DNA of 64,000 nucleotides, from the NCBI GenBank assembly GCA_030065875.1, contig JASJCR010000019.1, positions 62,001 to 126,000 on the forward strand, given 5' to 3'. The stretch is from Ardenticatenaceae bacterium (lineage in GTDB: Bacteria; Chloroflexota; Anaerolineae; Promineifilales; Promineifilaceae). The position numbers and the translations under genes were made by a program. Below are positions 1 to 9,414 of the stretch, in pieces; the first letter of the stretch is position 1, and each line of letters starts with the position of its first letter. Below the pieces are notes generated by a model. The model was not told the origin of the DNA. It was given only the letters and a program-made list of their open reading frames with translations, and did not search any database.

Positions 1-1
1 C

Positions 2-37
2 GATCGCTCGATCCCGGATATGGAGAATCCAAAGTAA
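2..37 (+). CDS. C-terminal end of an upstream gene, probably nuoI (partial)
   Basis: An open frame enters from the left edge and ends at TAA (35-37), giving the tail DRSIPDMENPK. It stops four bases before the nuoJ start. NuoI, the 2x[4Fe-4S] subunit of complex I, normally precedes nuoJ, so this is probably its last residues. Eleven residues are too few to identify the protein by sequence; the call rests on position only. Confidence 0.35.
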   Translation, partial: DRSIPDMENPK

Positions 38-41
38 TCTT

Positions 42-545
42 ATGGGAAATGCAATTCTTTTTTTGATTCTGGCGGTCATCGCTATCGGCGCGGCCATCCT
101 CATGTTGGTTAGCAAAAACGCCGTTCACAGCGCGCTGTATTTGATTCTCAACTTTGCCGTTATCGCCGTTTATTACATCTTGCTCAACGCTCCTTTCCTG
201 GCTATGGTGCAGATCACCGTTTATGCCGGGGCGATTATGGTGCTTTTCCTGTTCGTGATCATGCTTCTGGGAGCAGAGGAGTCGTCTGGGGTGTTGGGGA
301 CCCGTCGAGGACAGTTAACGACCGCCCTTTTGCTGGGCGCGGTTTTGATTGGCTCCTTTGTGGCGGCCCTCGGTCAAATCGGAGGGTCCGCTGCCAGCTC
401 CTCTGTGGCCGATACCACGCCGCGAAATCTGGCGATTATTTTATTTGAAAGCTATGTCTTTCCATTTGAAGTCACCGGCGTTCTGCTCCTGGTGGCGGTT
501 GTCGGCCTGTACGTCATGAGCAGCCGGCTGGTTAAAAAGGATTAA
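42..545 (+). CDS. nuoJ: NADH-quinone oxidoreductase subunit J
   Basis: Membrane-arm subunit of respiratory complex I, about 167 residues, the usual size. About five hydrophobic helices are visible. The segment [17 protein letters not shown] near residues 61-77 is the conserved third helix of the NuoJ/ND6 family, which takes part in coupling quinone reduction to proton pumping. It is followed four bases later by nuoK and then nuoL and nuoM in canonical order, so it is translated as part of one operon. No upstream promoter lies in the window. Confidence 0.95.
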   Translation: MGNAILFLILAVIAIGAAILMLVSKNAVHSALYLILNFAVIAVYYILLNAPFLAMVQITVYAGAIMVLFLFVIMLLGAEESSGVLGTRRGQLTTALLLGAVLIGSFVAALGQIGGSAASSSVADTTPRNLAIILFESYVFPFEVTGVLLLVAVVGLYVMSSRLVKKD

Positions 546-549
546 CCGC

Positions 550-855
550 ATGCAAGTAACAATCGAATGGTACATCGCCTTAAGCACCATCCTATTTACC
601 ATCGGTGCCCTTGGCGTGCTGGTGCGCCGTAACGCGATCATAATCTTTATGTCGGTCGAGCTCATGCTGAATTCGGCCAATTTACTGCTTGTCGCCTTCG
701 CCCAACAGTTGGCTGATGCGCATGGACAGGTGTTGGTCTTTTTTGTCATGACCGTCGCCGCCGCTGAGGTGGCGATCGGGCTGGCCTTGATTGTGGTCAT
801 CTTCCGCACCAAGAACACGATCGACATCGGGGAAATCAACTTACTGAAAGGGTAA
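550..855 (+). CDS. nuoK: NADH-quinone oxidoreductase subunit K
   Basis: Small three-helix membrane subunit of complex I (101 residues, typical length). The two membrane glutamates needed for proton translocation are present: Glu37 in [13 protein letters not shown] and Glu73 in [13 protein letters not shown]. The start lies four bases after the nuoJ stop, consistent with translational coupling. Family and position both fit, so the call is secure. Confidence 0.97.
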   Translation: MQVTIEWYIALSTILFTIGALGVLVRRNAIIIFMSVELMLNSANLLLVAFAQQLADAHGQVLVFFVMTVAAAEVAIGLALIVVIFRTKNTIDIGEINLLKG

Positions 856-897
856 AGCTGCCGCTAGCCTGGCTAGCCACAGCCCAAGTTCTCGCTT

Positions 898-3222
898 ATG
901 AATGCTTTTGGACTCGCACCTCTCTTGCTCATACTGCCGATCATCGGCGTTTTATTCAACGGCATCGTCGGCCGCTACTTTCTGGATGCCGATCGCTCCA
1001 CCGGGGAAAAATGGAGCGGCTGGTTTGGCACGGCCATGGCCGTTGGAACGTTTATTGTTTCGGTCCTGATCTTTTTCTCGCTGGGGGCAAACGACCACCA
1101 CGCGGAAATTGTGCACCTCTTTAACTGGTTTAATATCCCCTCCGGGAACTTCACCATTCCGTGGGCGATGCAGCTCGACACCCTCTCCTCGGTGATGACC
1201 CTGGTGGTAACCGGCGTCGGCTCGCTGATTCACATCTACGCCATCGGCTACATGCACGGCGATAGGGATTTCCACCGCTTTTTCACCTATCTCAACCTCT
1301 TTTTGTTCTTCATGCTTATCCTGGTGACCGGCAGCAGCTATCTAATGCTGTTTGTCGGTTGGGAAGGGGTTGGTCTCTGCTCATTCTTGCTCATCGGCTT
1401 CTGGTTTGACAAGCCAAAGGGAGAAGGGATCCTCAACGGGGATGCCGCCCGCAAGGCGTTTGTGGCCAACCGCGTTGGTGACTTTGCCATGATTCTGGGG
1501 ATGATTCTCACCTTCTGGGCGTTTGGTTCGATGGAGTACGAGGTAGTCTTTGAAAGCGCCCTCGACCTCTATACCACAACCGAAACGGTCTTTATTGCCG
1601 GCATTGAATTCACGATTCCCCAGGTTTTGACCGGCATCACGGTGCTGTTCCTGATCGGGGCCACCGGTAAGTCGGCCCAGATTCCGCTGTTTATGTGGCT
1701 GCCCGACGCCATGGCCGGCCCAACCCCGGTTTCCGCGCTGATCCACGCGGCCACGATGGTTACCTCCGGTATTTACCTGATCGTGCGCAGCAACGTATTA
1801 TTTGAAATTGTGCGCGACAGCGGTCACCAACTTTTTGGCATCGTTTCTGCACCAGATCTGGTGGCGATTGCCGGTGCGGTCACGGCCGTCTATGCCGGGC
1901 TCGTGGCCTTTACCCAGTTTGACATCAAAAAGGTGCTGGCTTATTCAACGGTCAGCCAGCTGGGCTTTATGATCGCGGCCGTGGGCATGGGCGCCTACGT
2001 GGCCGGGATGTTCCACCTGGTGACCCACGCCTTCTTTAAGGCGCTGCTTTTCATGGCCTCCGGCTCGGTTATCCACGGCATGGAGCACGGCCATCACCAT
2101 CTGCACGAACACAGCCATGGCGATGACCACGAAGAAGATGATTTTGATCCGCAGGACATGCGCTTTATGGGCGGCCTGCGCGAAAAAATGCCGGTGACGT
2201 TCTGGGTGTATATTATCGGTTCGCTGGCCCTGGCCGGGATTTTCCCCTTTGCCGGTTTCTGGTCAAAAGATGAAATTCTGGCTCACTCCGCTTACGGGCT
2301 GGGGGTGGGTGAAGCAACACCGGTTTTCACCTTTGTGCGCTGGATGCTGACGATTGGTGCGTTCTGCACCGCCTTTTACATGACCCGCCAGATCAAGATG
2401 ACCTTCTTTGGCGAAGGGCGGCACGAAGCGGTTAAGCACGTACCTGAAAGCTCGCCGCTGATGACCCGGCCGCTGGCTTTTCTGGCCTTCCTGTCGCTGA
2501 TGGGTGGGGCTTTGAATATCCCGTATCTGACCGGTGGTGGCGGAGAAGAAGCCAGCACCCCGGTGGGGATGACCGCCAGCGTCCTGGCTGCTGAAGAAGA
2601 TAAGGGGTTAAACCTGGCGTTTGAACACTGGCTGGAGCATTCAATCCAGGCGTTTACGCTGGAAGAAGATTTTGAAAACGTCGTTGGCCCCAACGGTGAA
2701 CATTTCTTCACTCACGTGCCCCATACCCCTACCAGCCTCCAGTACGACATCGCCATCTCTTCCACCCTGATCGCCGTGGCCGCCATTCTCATCGGCTGGT
2801 ATGTCGTCTTCCGGGTCTGGCCGCGCAGCAAGGAAGATCCCGACCCGATATCGCAGTGGCCGGTGGTGGGCTTCGTGTGGACCTTTTTCCAGGGGCTGCC
2901 GCTTGATACCCTGTATATGACCGGGATCGTTAAAAATATCTTTAACCCGCTGGCCCGTTTTTCAGACGTGGTGGACTGGAACTTCTGGCACAATTTTGTG
3001 CACAATAATTTAATTCGCGATTCGTTTGTGGCCCTGGCCGATTTTCTAGCGACCGTGCTTGACCCCAAGGGGGTAGACGGCATTGTCAACGGCGTGGGTC
3101 AAACCGCGCGCAATTTGGCCGAAGCGTTACGCCGGCCGCAGACCGGTAACACCGGTAACTACGCTCTAAGCTTATTCCTGGGCGTGGCGTTACTGGTGGC
3201 TTTCTTTGTCTTTGCCAGTTAA
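898..3222 (+). CDS. nuoL: NADH-quinone oxidoreductase subunit L
   Basis: Distal proton-pumping, antiporter-like subunit of complex I, 774 residues, somewhat longer than the common 610-680. The core signature GATGKSAQIPLFMWLPDAM followed by GPTPVSALIHAATMV (residues about 255-290) is intact, as is the HAFFKALLFMASGSVIHGM helix. Straight after it, at about residues 395-417, comes a loop very rich in His, Asp and Glu (HGHHHLHEHSHGDDHEED) that I do not expect in ordinary NuoL. The C terminus keeps the long lateral amphipathic helix and a final hydrophobic segment. There is no clear ribosome binding site before the ATG. Confidence 0.97.
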   Translation: MNAFGLAPLLLILPIIGVLFNGIVGRYFLDADRSTGEKWSGWFGTAMAVGTFIVSVLIFFSLGANDHHAEIVHLFNWFNIPSGNFTIPWAMQLDTLSSVMTLVVTGVGSLIHIYAIGYMHGDRDFHRFFTYLNLFLFFMLILVTGSSYLMLFVGWEGVGLCSFLLIGFWFDKPKGEGILNGDAARKAFVANRVGDFAMILGMILTFWAFGSMEYEVVFESALDLYTTTETVFIAGIEFTIPQVLTGITVLFLIGATGKSAQIPLFMWLPDAMAGPTPVSALIHAATMVTSGIYLIVRSNVLFEIVRDSGHQLFGIVSAPDLVAIAGAVTAVYAGLVAFTQFDIKKVLAYSTVSQLGFMIAAVGMGAYVAGMFHLVTHAFFKALLFMASGSVIHGMEHGHHHLHEHSHGDDHEEDDFDPQDMRFMGGLREKMPVTFWVYIIGSLALAGIFPFAGFWSKDEILAHSAYGLGVGEATPVFTFVRWMLTIGAFCTAFYMTRQIKMTFFGEGRHEAVKHVPESSPLMTRPLAFLAFLSLMGGALNIPYLTGGGGEEASTPVGMTASVLAAEEDKGLNLAFEHWLEHSIQAFTLEEDFENVVGPNGEHFFTHVPHTPTSLQYDIAISSTLIAVAAILIGWYVVFRVWPRSKEDPDPISQWPVVGFVWTFFQGLPLDTLYMTGIVKNIFNPLARFSDVVDWNFWHNFVHNNLIRDSFVALADFLATVLDPKGVDGIVNGVGQTARNLAEALRRPQTGNTGNYALSLFLGVALLVAFFVFAS

Positions 3223-3320
3223 TAATTCCGAATTTCGCAGATTTAAAACTTCACCATCTGCGAAATTCTGCGGACGATTTGTCAAAATTTTTTATCTACT
3301 AACTCAATTCTGGAGTTATT

Positions 3321-4829
3321 ATGACCAATAGCATTGTTCTCACTTTATTGATGTCACTTCCCCTGGTGGGGGTCGTGGTCATCCTGTTTTTGCCGGTTTT
3401 TAACAACCAAACCGACTTTAACATTAAGTTTGTGGCCAACGCCACGGCGATCATCACCCTGCTCTTTTCGATTGCCATTTTGCCGCTGTACGACATGGGT
3501 GTTCCCACCTTACAGCTCGAAGACACCGGGTCGTGGATTGACGCTTTAGGTGTCACCTACCATGTTGGGGTAGACGGCCTGAGCATTTTGATGATTTTGT
3601 TGACCACCTTTATCAGCGCGGTGGCCATCGGCTCATCGTGGAACGGCATCGATAAGCAGGTCAAGCAGTACTATATTTTTATGCTGCTGCTGGAAACCGG
3701 CATGCTGGGGGTTTTCCTGGCCCAGGATCTTTTCCTTTTCTACATTTTCTGGGAATTTACCCTGGTGCCGATGTATTTCTTGATCGGCATCTGGGGCGGC
3801 AAGGAGCGGGTTTACGCCTCGATAAAATTCTTCTTATACACGATGGCCGGGTCGCTGCTGATGTTGATTGCCATCTTGTATGTGGGAATTCAGGCCGGTA
3901 CATTTAACTTGCCGGAGCTCATCGCCAATCGCGAACTGTATGCGGGTGCGCAGCAGTGGCTCTTCTGGGGGTTTGCCATCGCCTTTGCCATCAAGGTGCC
4001 GGTTTTCCCCTTCCATTCGTGGCTGCCCGATGCGCATACGCAAGCTCCAACGGCCGGGTCGATCGTCCTGGCCGGGGTATTGCTCAAGATGGGTACCTAC
4101 GGCTTTATGCGCTTTAATCTGCCCATGTTCCCTGAAGCGTCGACAAACGCCGCGCCGATTATGGCCACCCTGGCGATTATCGGCATTATTTACGGGGCGA
4201 TCGTTTCATTTGCCCAAACTGACGTCAAGAAGCTGGTGGCGTACTCCTCAATTTCCCACCTTGGCTTTGTCATGCTGGGTATTTTCTCTCTCAACGAGAT
4301 CGGGATCCAGGGAGCGATTTTGCAAGGGGTCAACCACGGCCTGAGCACCGGCGCTTTATTCTTCCTGGTTGGCGTCATTTACGAACAGCGCCATACCCGT
4401 GAAATCAGCGAATTTGGCGGCCTGTGGCGAGCAATGCCGGTCTTTGCCGTTACCTCACTGATCGTCACCCTGTCCTCGATGGGGCTGCCCGGCCTCAACG
4501 GCTTTGTGGGTGAGTTTAGCATTTTGCTGGCTTCAACCGGATCTGACGCCTTGGGTGACTCACCGTGGATTTATACCGCGTTTGCCACCAGCGGCGTGAT
4601 TTTGGCGGCCATCTACCTGCTCAAGATGTACCAGGGTGTATTTATGGGACCGCTGGACAATCCCAAAAACCAGGCCCTGCGCGACATGAACCGCGGCGAA
4701 CTGGCGATCATGCTTTCCTTCTTACTCTTTATCGTGTGGATCGGCATCGCCCCATCGATCTGGTTTGCCTCGATGGATGCTACAGTGGCTGATTTAATTC
4801 AAAATGTGGTGATGATGGCCGGTGGGTAG
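3321..4829 (+). CDS. nuoM: NADH-quinone oxidoreductase subunit M
   Basis: Second antiporter-like, proton-pumping subunit of complex I, 502 residues, normal length. Conserved landmarks include the helix FYIFWEFTLVPMYFLIGIWG with its key glutamate near residue 144 and the block FHSWLPDAHTQAPTAGS (about residues 232-248). The start has a GGAG about five bases upstream. It lies about 100 bases after nuoL and is followed by a strong terminator, so this operon ends here. The third antiporter-like subunit, nuoN, which usually follows, is absent from this position. Confidence 0.97.
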   Translation: MTNSIVLTLLMSLPLVGVVVILFLPVFNNQTDFNIKFVANATAIITLLFSIAILPLYDMGVPTLQLEDTGSWIDALGVTYHVGVDGLSILMILLTTFISAVAIGSSWNGIDKQVKQYYIFMLLLETGMLGVFLAQDLFLFYIFWEFTLVPMYFLIGIWGGKERVYASIKFFLYTMAGSLLMLIAILYVGIQAGTFNLPELIANRELYAGAQQWLFWGFAIAFAIKVPVFPFHSWLPDAHTQAPTAGSIVLAGVLLKMGTYGFMRFNLPMFPEASTNAAPIMATLAIIGIIYGAIVSFAQTDVKKLVAYSSISHLGFVMLGIFSLNEIGIQGAILQGVNHGLSTGALFFLVGVIYEQRHTREISEFGGLWRAMPVFAVTSLIVTLSSMGLPGLNGFVGEFSILLASTGSDALGDSPWIYTAFATSGVILAAIYLLKMYQGVFMGPLDNPKNQALRDMNRGELAIMLSFLLFIVWIGIAPSIWFASMDATVADLIQNVVMMAGG

Positions 4830-4860
4830 CCGCTGTCCGCGAAGTGAGAATAATCTTGAG

Positions 4861-4888
4861 GAGCGTCGGAAACGGCGCTCTTTTTTTT
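4861..4888 (+). terminator. Rho-independent terminator of the nuo operon
   Basis: GAGCGTCG and CGGCGCTC form an 8-bp stem with one T-G wobble around a GAAA tetraloop, followed by eight T. It lies about 30 bases after the nuoM stop. Confidence 0.88.
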
Positions 4889-4891
4889 GTT

Positions 4892-4943
4892 AGGTGGTGG
4901 GTGATAGGTGATGGGTGATAGGTGATGGGTGATAGGTGATGGA
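4892..4943. repeat. Tandem GGTGATGGGTGATA repeat
   Basis: Imperfect tandem copies of a 14-base unit (GGTGATGGGTGATA) follow the terminator. The G-rich unit is partly complementary to the C-rich heptamer array 40 bases downstream, so the two could form an imperfect hairpin. Confidence 0.85.
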
Positions 4944-4980
4944 GGGGTTGACATAAAGTGAGTGATGATTTATCCTGCCA

Positions 4981-5050
4981 ACACCCAACACCCAACACCC
5001 AACACCCAACACCCAACACCCAACACCCAACACCCAACACCCAACACCCA
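4981..5050. repeat. Ten perfect copies of the heptamer ACACCCA
   Basis: Seventy bases consist of exactly ten head-to-tail copies of ACACCCA with no variation. Such perfect heptamer tracts resemble the short tandemly repeated repetitive sequences known from filamentous cyanobacteria, and would be expected to vary in copy number by slippage. They lie upstream of the sdh promoter region and code for nothing evident. Confidence 0.97.
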
Positions 5051-5073
5051 GAAATAGCGCATGTCACATTGTG

Positions 5074-5125
5074 TGGTATACTTGTAACAGATTTCACAAA
5101 TAGTACAGGGAACGCCGGTTCCCTG
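5074..5125 (+). promoter_or_regulatory. Possible sdh promoter and leader hairpin
   Basis: An extended -10 element (TGG then TATACT, 5074-5082) has no good -35 partner. About 24 bases downstream CAGGGAAC and GTTCCCTG (5106-5113 and 5118-5125) form a perfect 8-bp hairpin followed by CTTTGTTTT, which could be an attenuator in the long sdhC leader. The same TGTGGTATA string is found before coxD. Assignment is by eye only. Confidence 0.4.
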
Positions 5126-5273
5126 CTTTGTTTTATGTGTCGTCTGACCAACATTATCACTCTTACGCGTACCATTTTTCTCCCCCTTTCGGGTTGGGGC
5201 TGCCTGCCCGGTAAGCGTGTTCGTTGGCATGACACCCCGAGTAATCCGATCACCATTCATATTGGAGGAAGAT

Positions 5274-5771
5274 ATGGCTTCTATCTCAGGTCTTAAAACG
5301 ACCATTGTTGAAGGCGTTCGCTATCGTGGCAATATTGGCCATTGGAGCTGGGTTGTTCACCGCTTAACCGGCTTGGGCATATTGGGTTTTTTGACGATTC
5401 ACGTTTGGGATACGGCCAACGCCACTTATTTGCCCCATGTGTATGCGTGGTCGGTGGATATTTTCAAGCACCCGTTTTTTGGCGTGGGTGAAGTTGCCGT
5501 GCTTGGGTCGGTTTTGTATCATGCGTTCAACGGCGTGCGCATCACCATGCTAGATTTTAAGCCGGAGTGGTGGCGTCATCAGGAACGCAGTGCCTATATT
5601 ATCTGGGGATTATTTTTGATACTATTTGTACCCATCGCTATTTATATACTAATTGGGATCGGGTCACATTGTGCTGAAGCAACCACCAGCTGCTGGGCCT
5701 TGCCGAGCCTAAGCGATCCAAAATACCAGCAAATTGCAGATGATTTTGCCCGCCTGCGGGGAGGAAACTAA
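5274..5771 (+). CDS. sdhC: Succinate dehydrogenase cytochrome b subunit (SdhC-like)
   Basis: Membrane anchor of succinate:quinone oxidoreductase, about 165 residues from the ATG at 5274. That ATG has GGAGGA five bases upstream; an earlier in-frame GTG at 5217 lacks this. Three hydrophobic helices are visible. HWSWVVHRLTGLGIL near the start and YHAFNGVRITMLD in the second helix carry the histidines expected to bind haem b and shape the quinone site. Its TAA overlaps the next ATG by one base, coupling it to sdhD. A short hydrophilic tail with two Cys follows the last helix. Confidence 0.9.
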   Translation: MASISGLKTTIVEGVRYRGNIGHWSWVVHRLTGLGILGFLTIHVWDTANATYLPHVYAWSVDIFKHPFFGVGEVAVLGSVLYHAFNGVRITMLDFKPEWWRHQERSAYIIWGLFLILFVPIAIYILIGIGSHCAEATTSCWALPSLSDPKYQQIADDFARLRGGN

Positions 5772-6172
5772 TGGCTACCACAAGACCTGTTCAAATTTCT
5801 ACCAAGCAGCGCTTTGAGCGCATGGCGTATATGTTTATGCGCATGTCGGGTATCTCCCTGCTGTTTCTGGCTGTGGGGCACGTCATGATTCAGCTTGTCA
5901 TTAATGATGTGCACAATTTGGATCTAACCTTTGTGGCCAATCAGTGGAACGATTGGGGATGGAAAGCGTATGACATGCTGCTCTTGACGTTTGCTGTTGC
6001 TCATGGTTACAACGGTTTGCGCAATGTTTTAGAAGATTACATCCATAATGAAGGATTAATGCGCGCCATTAACTTCGTGCTGGCGGTTTTTGTGGTGGCC
6101 ACAATTGTTTGGTCGGCCGTGGCCATTGCCAGTTTTGATGCCGAGCTGATTCACCAGGTGATGGGTTCGTAG
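5771..6172 (+). CDS. sdhD: Succinate dehydrogenase membrane anchor subunit (SdhD-like)
   Basis: Second membrane anchor of succinate dehydrogenase, 133 residues with three helices. The first helix carries GHVMIQLVIND and the second AVAHGYNGLRNVLEDYI, the latter being a typical SdhD signature with a haem-ligand histidine. Translation is coupled to sdhC through a TAATG overlap. An intergenic stretch of about 124 bases with a palindromic repeat separates it from sdhA, longer than usual within an sdh operon. Confidence 0.9.
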   Translation: MATTRPVQISTKQRFERMAYMFMRMSGISLLFLAVGHVMIQLVINDVHNLDLTFVANQWNDWGWKAYDMLLLTFAVAHGYNGLRNVLEDYIHNEGLMRAINFVLAVFVVATIVWSAVAIASFDAELIHQVMGS

Positions 6173-6207
6173 GAATTTATTCAGGTGCCTGGCAAATTCT
6201 AATTATC

Positions 6208-6270
6208 AGTGACAGGAACTTCCCAAGGTGTTTCTAGCTTTTCATGCCGGGCTTGAAAGTGCCTGTCACT
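6208..6270. repeat. Inverted repeat AGTGACAGG / CCTGTCACT between sdhD and sdhA
   Basis: Perfect 9-bp arms at 6208-6216 and 6262-6270 flank 45 bases. A related CAGGTGCCTGG lies at 6182. The words resemble dispersed REP-type palindromes; the element could modulate expression between the anchor and catalytic subunits. Confidence 0.6.
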
Positions 6271-6296
6271 TCTAGAGAAAAAGAGGAATTAACAAA

Positions 6297-8081
6297 ATGA
6301 AGCCGATTGTGCATACACATGATGCCATTATTGTCGGGGCTGGAGGGGCCGGTTTGATGGCTGCTCTTTACGCCAGCCGGGGAGCCGATGTGGCGGTAGT
6401 CTCAAAATTGTATCCCACGCGCTCCCACACCGGGGCTGCTCAAGGCGGGGTTGGGGCTGCTTTAGGAAATGACGAAGAGGATCATTGGGAGTGGCACGCG
6501 TACGATACCGTCAAAGGGTCTGATTACCTGGCGGATCAGGATGCGGTCGACGTGCTGGCCAAGGAAGCCATTGATGCCGTTATTGAACTCGAGCATATGG
6601 GTCTTCCGTTTGATCGTTTTCCCAACGGCAAAATTTCTCAGCGGCGGTTTGGGGGGCACACAAATAAAGATACCGGCAAGCCGGTTCAGCGAGCGTGTCA
6701 CGCGGCCGACCGCACCGGCCACATGATCCTGCAAACGCTCTATCAGCAGTGCATCAAAAACAAAGTTAACTTCTACGATGAATTTCAGGTGGTCGATCTG
6801 ATTCGCGAGGGAGACACGGTTCGCGGTGTGATAGCGGTTGAAATGTCAACCGGGGATTTCCATATTTTCCACGGCAAAGCGGTATTATTTGCTTCTGGTG
6901 GATGGGGTCGCTGTTGGGAAGTCACTTCCAATGCCCATTCCTTGACCGGTGACGGTGCGGCGATTTGCCTGCGACGCGGAATTCCGCTCGAGGATATGGA
7001 GTTCTTCCAGTTTCATCCAACCGGCATTTTTAAGCTGGGGATTTTGATTACCGAAGGAGTCCGCGGCGAAGGCGGGGTGCTTCTCAACAGTGAGGGAGAG
7101 CGGTTTATGGATCGCTATGCCCCCACGATTAAAGACTTGGCCAGCCGCGATGTGGTTAGTCGAGCGATTTATCTGGAGGTCAAAGCCGGCCGGGGCGTCA
7201 ACGGACAAAATTACGTCCATCTGGACGTGACGCCGGAAACGGTGAACCACTACTTCAAGCAAGATGGGTACGCCGATCGCTCCATCACCAGAGAATACAT
7301 CGAAGAGAAACTGCCGGATATCGCTGATTTTACGCGCACCTATCTCGGTGTAGATCCGGTAAAAGAGCCGATGCCGGTACAGCCCACCGCCCATTACGCT
7401 ATGGGTGGCATCCCCACTAATGCGGATACAGAGGTGATTATCGATGCCAACAACACGGTCCTTACCGGCCTTTATGCGGCCGGCGAATGCGCCTGTGTGT
7501 CGGTTCACGGGGCCAACCGTCTGGGCACCAACTCGCTGGTTGACCTGATTGTATTTGGGCGGCGTGCCGGGATGAAGATGGCTGAATTTTGCAGCTCGGC
7601 CGAGCTGCTGCCGCTGCCGGAAGATTCGGCCGCCGAGGTCATGGCTGAGTTTGATCGTCTTCTCAAAAGCGATGGCGGCGTTAAACCGCATGATGTTCGC
7701 GTAGCCATGCAAAAAACGATGACGGAAAATGTCAGCGTATTCCGCCTGCAGGAGAGTATGGATCAAGCGGTCGTTGATCTGAAAGAGCTGCGGGAAAAAT
7801 TCAAGCAGGTCACCGTTGAAGATAAAGGGAAGCGCTTTAACACCGACCTGCTCGAAACGTGGGAACTCGACTGCCTACTGCAGCTTGCCCAGGTAACGGC
7901 CGTCTCGGCCGCGGCCCGCACCGAAAGTCGTGGCGCCCATGCCCGCGACGATTATCAAGAGCGGGACGATGAAAATTGGCTCAAACATACACTCTGCTTT
8001 ATGAAAGAGGATGGGTCATTTGAATTGGACTATAAACCGGTGGTGATCGGCCGATACGAGCCGAAACCACGCGTGTATTAA
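6297..8081 (+). CDS. sdhA: Succinate dehydrogenase flavoprotein subunit
   Basis: Oxidises succinate to fumarate with covalently bound FAD. 594 residues, the normal length. The N-terminal dinucleotide motif GAGGAG (14-19) is followed by [10 protein letters not shown], in which His44 is the flavin attachment residue. The HPTG segment (near 240), the catalytic region around VRGEGG, and [19 protein letters not shown] near 403 are all present. The C terminus KPRVY is typical. Start ATG has GAGGAA about ten bases upstream. sdhB follows 14 bases after the stop. Confidence 0.98.
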   Translation: MKPIVHTHDAIIVGAGGAGLMAALYASRGADVAVVSKLYPTRSHTGAAQGGVGAALGNDEEDHWEWHAYDTVKGSDYLADQDAVDVLAKEAIDAVIELEHMGLPFDRFPNGKISQRRFGGHTNKDTGKPVQRACHAADRTGHMILQTLYQQCIKNKVNFYDEFQVVDLIREGDTVRGVIAVEMSTGDFHIFHGKAVLFASGGWGRCWEVTSNAHSLTGDGAAICLRRGIPLEDMEFFQFHPTGIFKLGILITEGVRGEGGVLLNSEGERFMDRYAPTIKDLASRDVVSRAIYLEVKAGRGVNGQNYVHLDVTPETVNHYFKQDGYADRSITREYIEEKLPDIADFTRTYLGVDPVKEPMPVQPTAHYAMGGIPTNADTEVIIDANNTVLTGLYAAGECACVSVHGANRLGTNSLVDLIVFGRRAGMKMAEFCSSAELLPLPEDSAAEVMAEFDRLLKSDGGVKPHDVRVAMQKTMTENVSVFRLQESMDQAVVDLKELREKFKQVTVEDKGKRFNTDLLETWELDCLLQLAQVTAVSAAARTESRGAHARDDYQERDDENWLKHTLCFMKEDGSFELDYKPVVIGRYEPKPRVY

Positions 8082-8095
8082 AGGTGGCGCGATCC

Positions 8096-8824
8096 ATGCA
8101 AGCGAATTTAAGAATCCGTCGATATAATCCTGAAAGCAACCAGAAGCCGTGGTGGGGCGAGTATTCGCTCAACGACGTCAATCCCAACGATTCCGTGCTC
8201 GATCTTCTCCATCGGGTGAAGTGGGAGCAGGATGGCACTCTGACCCTCCGTCGTTCCTGTGCTCATGGGGTATGCGGCTCAGATGCGATGCGTATCAATG
8301 GCGCCAATGCCCTGGCCTGTAAAACGCTGGTGGCCCGCCTGAAGAGAAGCGAGTCCGACCAATCGGTCAAGGTCCAGGTTGAACCCATATTGGGGCTGCC
8401 GGTCTTAAAAGATTTAATCGTCGATATGGAGCCGTTTTTTGATCATTATCGTTCGGTGATGCCGTATTTTATGAATGACTCGGCCGTGCCGAACGACGGC
8501 CGGGAACGGCTGCAGACCCAAGAAGATCGGGCGCGCTTTGATGACACCACCAAATGTATCCTGTGTGCTGCCTGTACAACTTCCTGCCCCAGCTTCTGGG
8601 CGAACGGCAAGTACGTCGGCCCGGCGGCGATTGTGCAGGCCCATCGCTTTATTTTTGACACCCGAGATGAAGCGGCCGAGGAGCGTTTAAATATTCTCAA
8701 CGAGCAGTTTGGCGTGTGGCGCTGCCGCACGGCGTTTAACTGCACCAACGCCTGCCCGCGTGAAATCGAGGTCACCAAGGCGATTGCCGAAGTGAAAATG
8801 GCCTTGACCAGCGGAACGGTATAA
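8096..8824 (+). CDS. sdhB: Succinate dehydrogenase iron-sulfur subunit
   Basis: Carries electrons from the flavin to the quinone site; 242 residues from the ATG at 8096, chosen because AGGTGG lies at a proper distance; a GTG at 8084 would be the alternative. The [2Fe-2S] ligands are in RSCAHGVCGSDAM and NALAC. The C-terminal ferredoxin-like domain has CILCAACTTSCP and later CRTAFNCTNACP, giving the [4Fe-4S] and [3Fe-4S] ligands. A strong terminator follows the stop. Confidence 0.97.
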   Translation: MQANLRIRRYNPESNQKPWWGEYSLNDVNPNDSVLDLLHRVKWEQDGTLTLRRSCAHGVCGSDAMRINGANALACKTLVARLKRSESDQSVKVQVEPILGLPVLKDLIVDMEPFFDHYRSVMPYFMNDSAVPNDGRERLQTQEDRARFDDTTKCILCAACTTSCPSFWANGKYVGPAAIVQAHRFIFDTRDEAAEERLNILNEQFGVWRCRTAFNCTNACPREIEVTKAIAEVKMALTSGTV

Positions 8825-8842
8825 ACCAAATCCCTATCCCCC

Positions 8843-8874
8843 AACCCCCTTCCCTGGGAAGGGGGTTTTTTTTT
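8843..8874. terminator. Terminator of the sdh operon, probably shared
   Basis: AACCCCCTTCCC pairs with GGGAAGGGGGTT around a one- to four-base loop, followed by nine T on the plus strand. It sits between sdhB and the convergent cupredoxin gene and could stop both. Confidence 0.9.
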
Positions 8875-8875
8875 G

Positions 8876-9274
8876 CTATTTAATAATCGAAGGCAGGAAA
8901 TTAAAGAAGCGGGGGTTGACGGTAATTTGCCCCTCCATGCCGAGGGCGATATGGCCCGGTGTCTCACAAACGTATGAATACAACCCCGGCGTGTTGAACG
9001 TAAATTCAAATGACCAGCTGCCCGCGGCCGGATCTCCATTGCGAAAGCTTTCCGGTCCAATCGTGCTGGAAACATTGTGCGTGCCGTTTTGATTTTCCCA
9101 ACGAACCGTGTCCCCCTGATCGATTTCAATATCCAGCGGTGCGTATTCAAAATCAGTGACCACTACGGTGACATCCACAGCGTTTGAGGCCGCCCGGGCT
9201 GATAACGACTGTCCACCCCACAACACGACCCCCAAAATCACGCCTGTAAAAAAACACCTAACCATCTTTTTCAT
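8876..9274 (-). CDS. Secreted cupredoxin (plastocyanin/azurin-like)
   Basis: Small blue copper protein, 132 residues from the ATG at 9274 (preceded by GGAGA). A signal peptide with a Lys/Arg start and hydrophobic core ends near ARAA. The mature part has the type I copper ligands in order: His in GTHNV, then Cys, His and Met in YVCETPGHIALGM. It probably shuttles electrons outside the membrane to or from respiratory complexes. The partner is unknown. The gene is monocistronic and converges with sdhB. Confidence 0.9.
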   Translation of the reverse strand: MKKMVRCFFTGVILGVVLWGGQSLSARAASNAVDVTVVVTDFEYAPLDIEIDQGDTVRWENQNGTHNVSSTIGPESFRNGDPAAGSWSFEFTFNTPGLYSYVCETPGHIALGMEGQITVNPRFFNFLPSIIK

Positions 9275-9414
9275 CACAGTTTCTCCAACAACATTTGGTA
9301 ACAGATTATTTTATCTAGGCGATTTGTAGCAAATCGAATGGAGGTCAACCGTAAATCAATCAACAGATTCATGGTAATATACGTGCGGATAGGGCAAAAG
9401 TGGAGGGGAATAGT

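Noticed and set aside
4981-5050. CRISPR array
   Set aside because: The repeat unit is seven bases with no spacers and there are no cas genes nearby.
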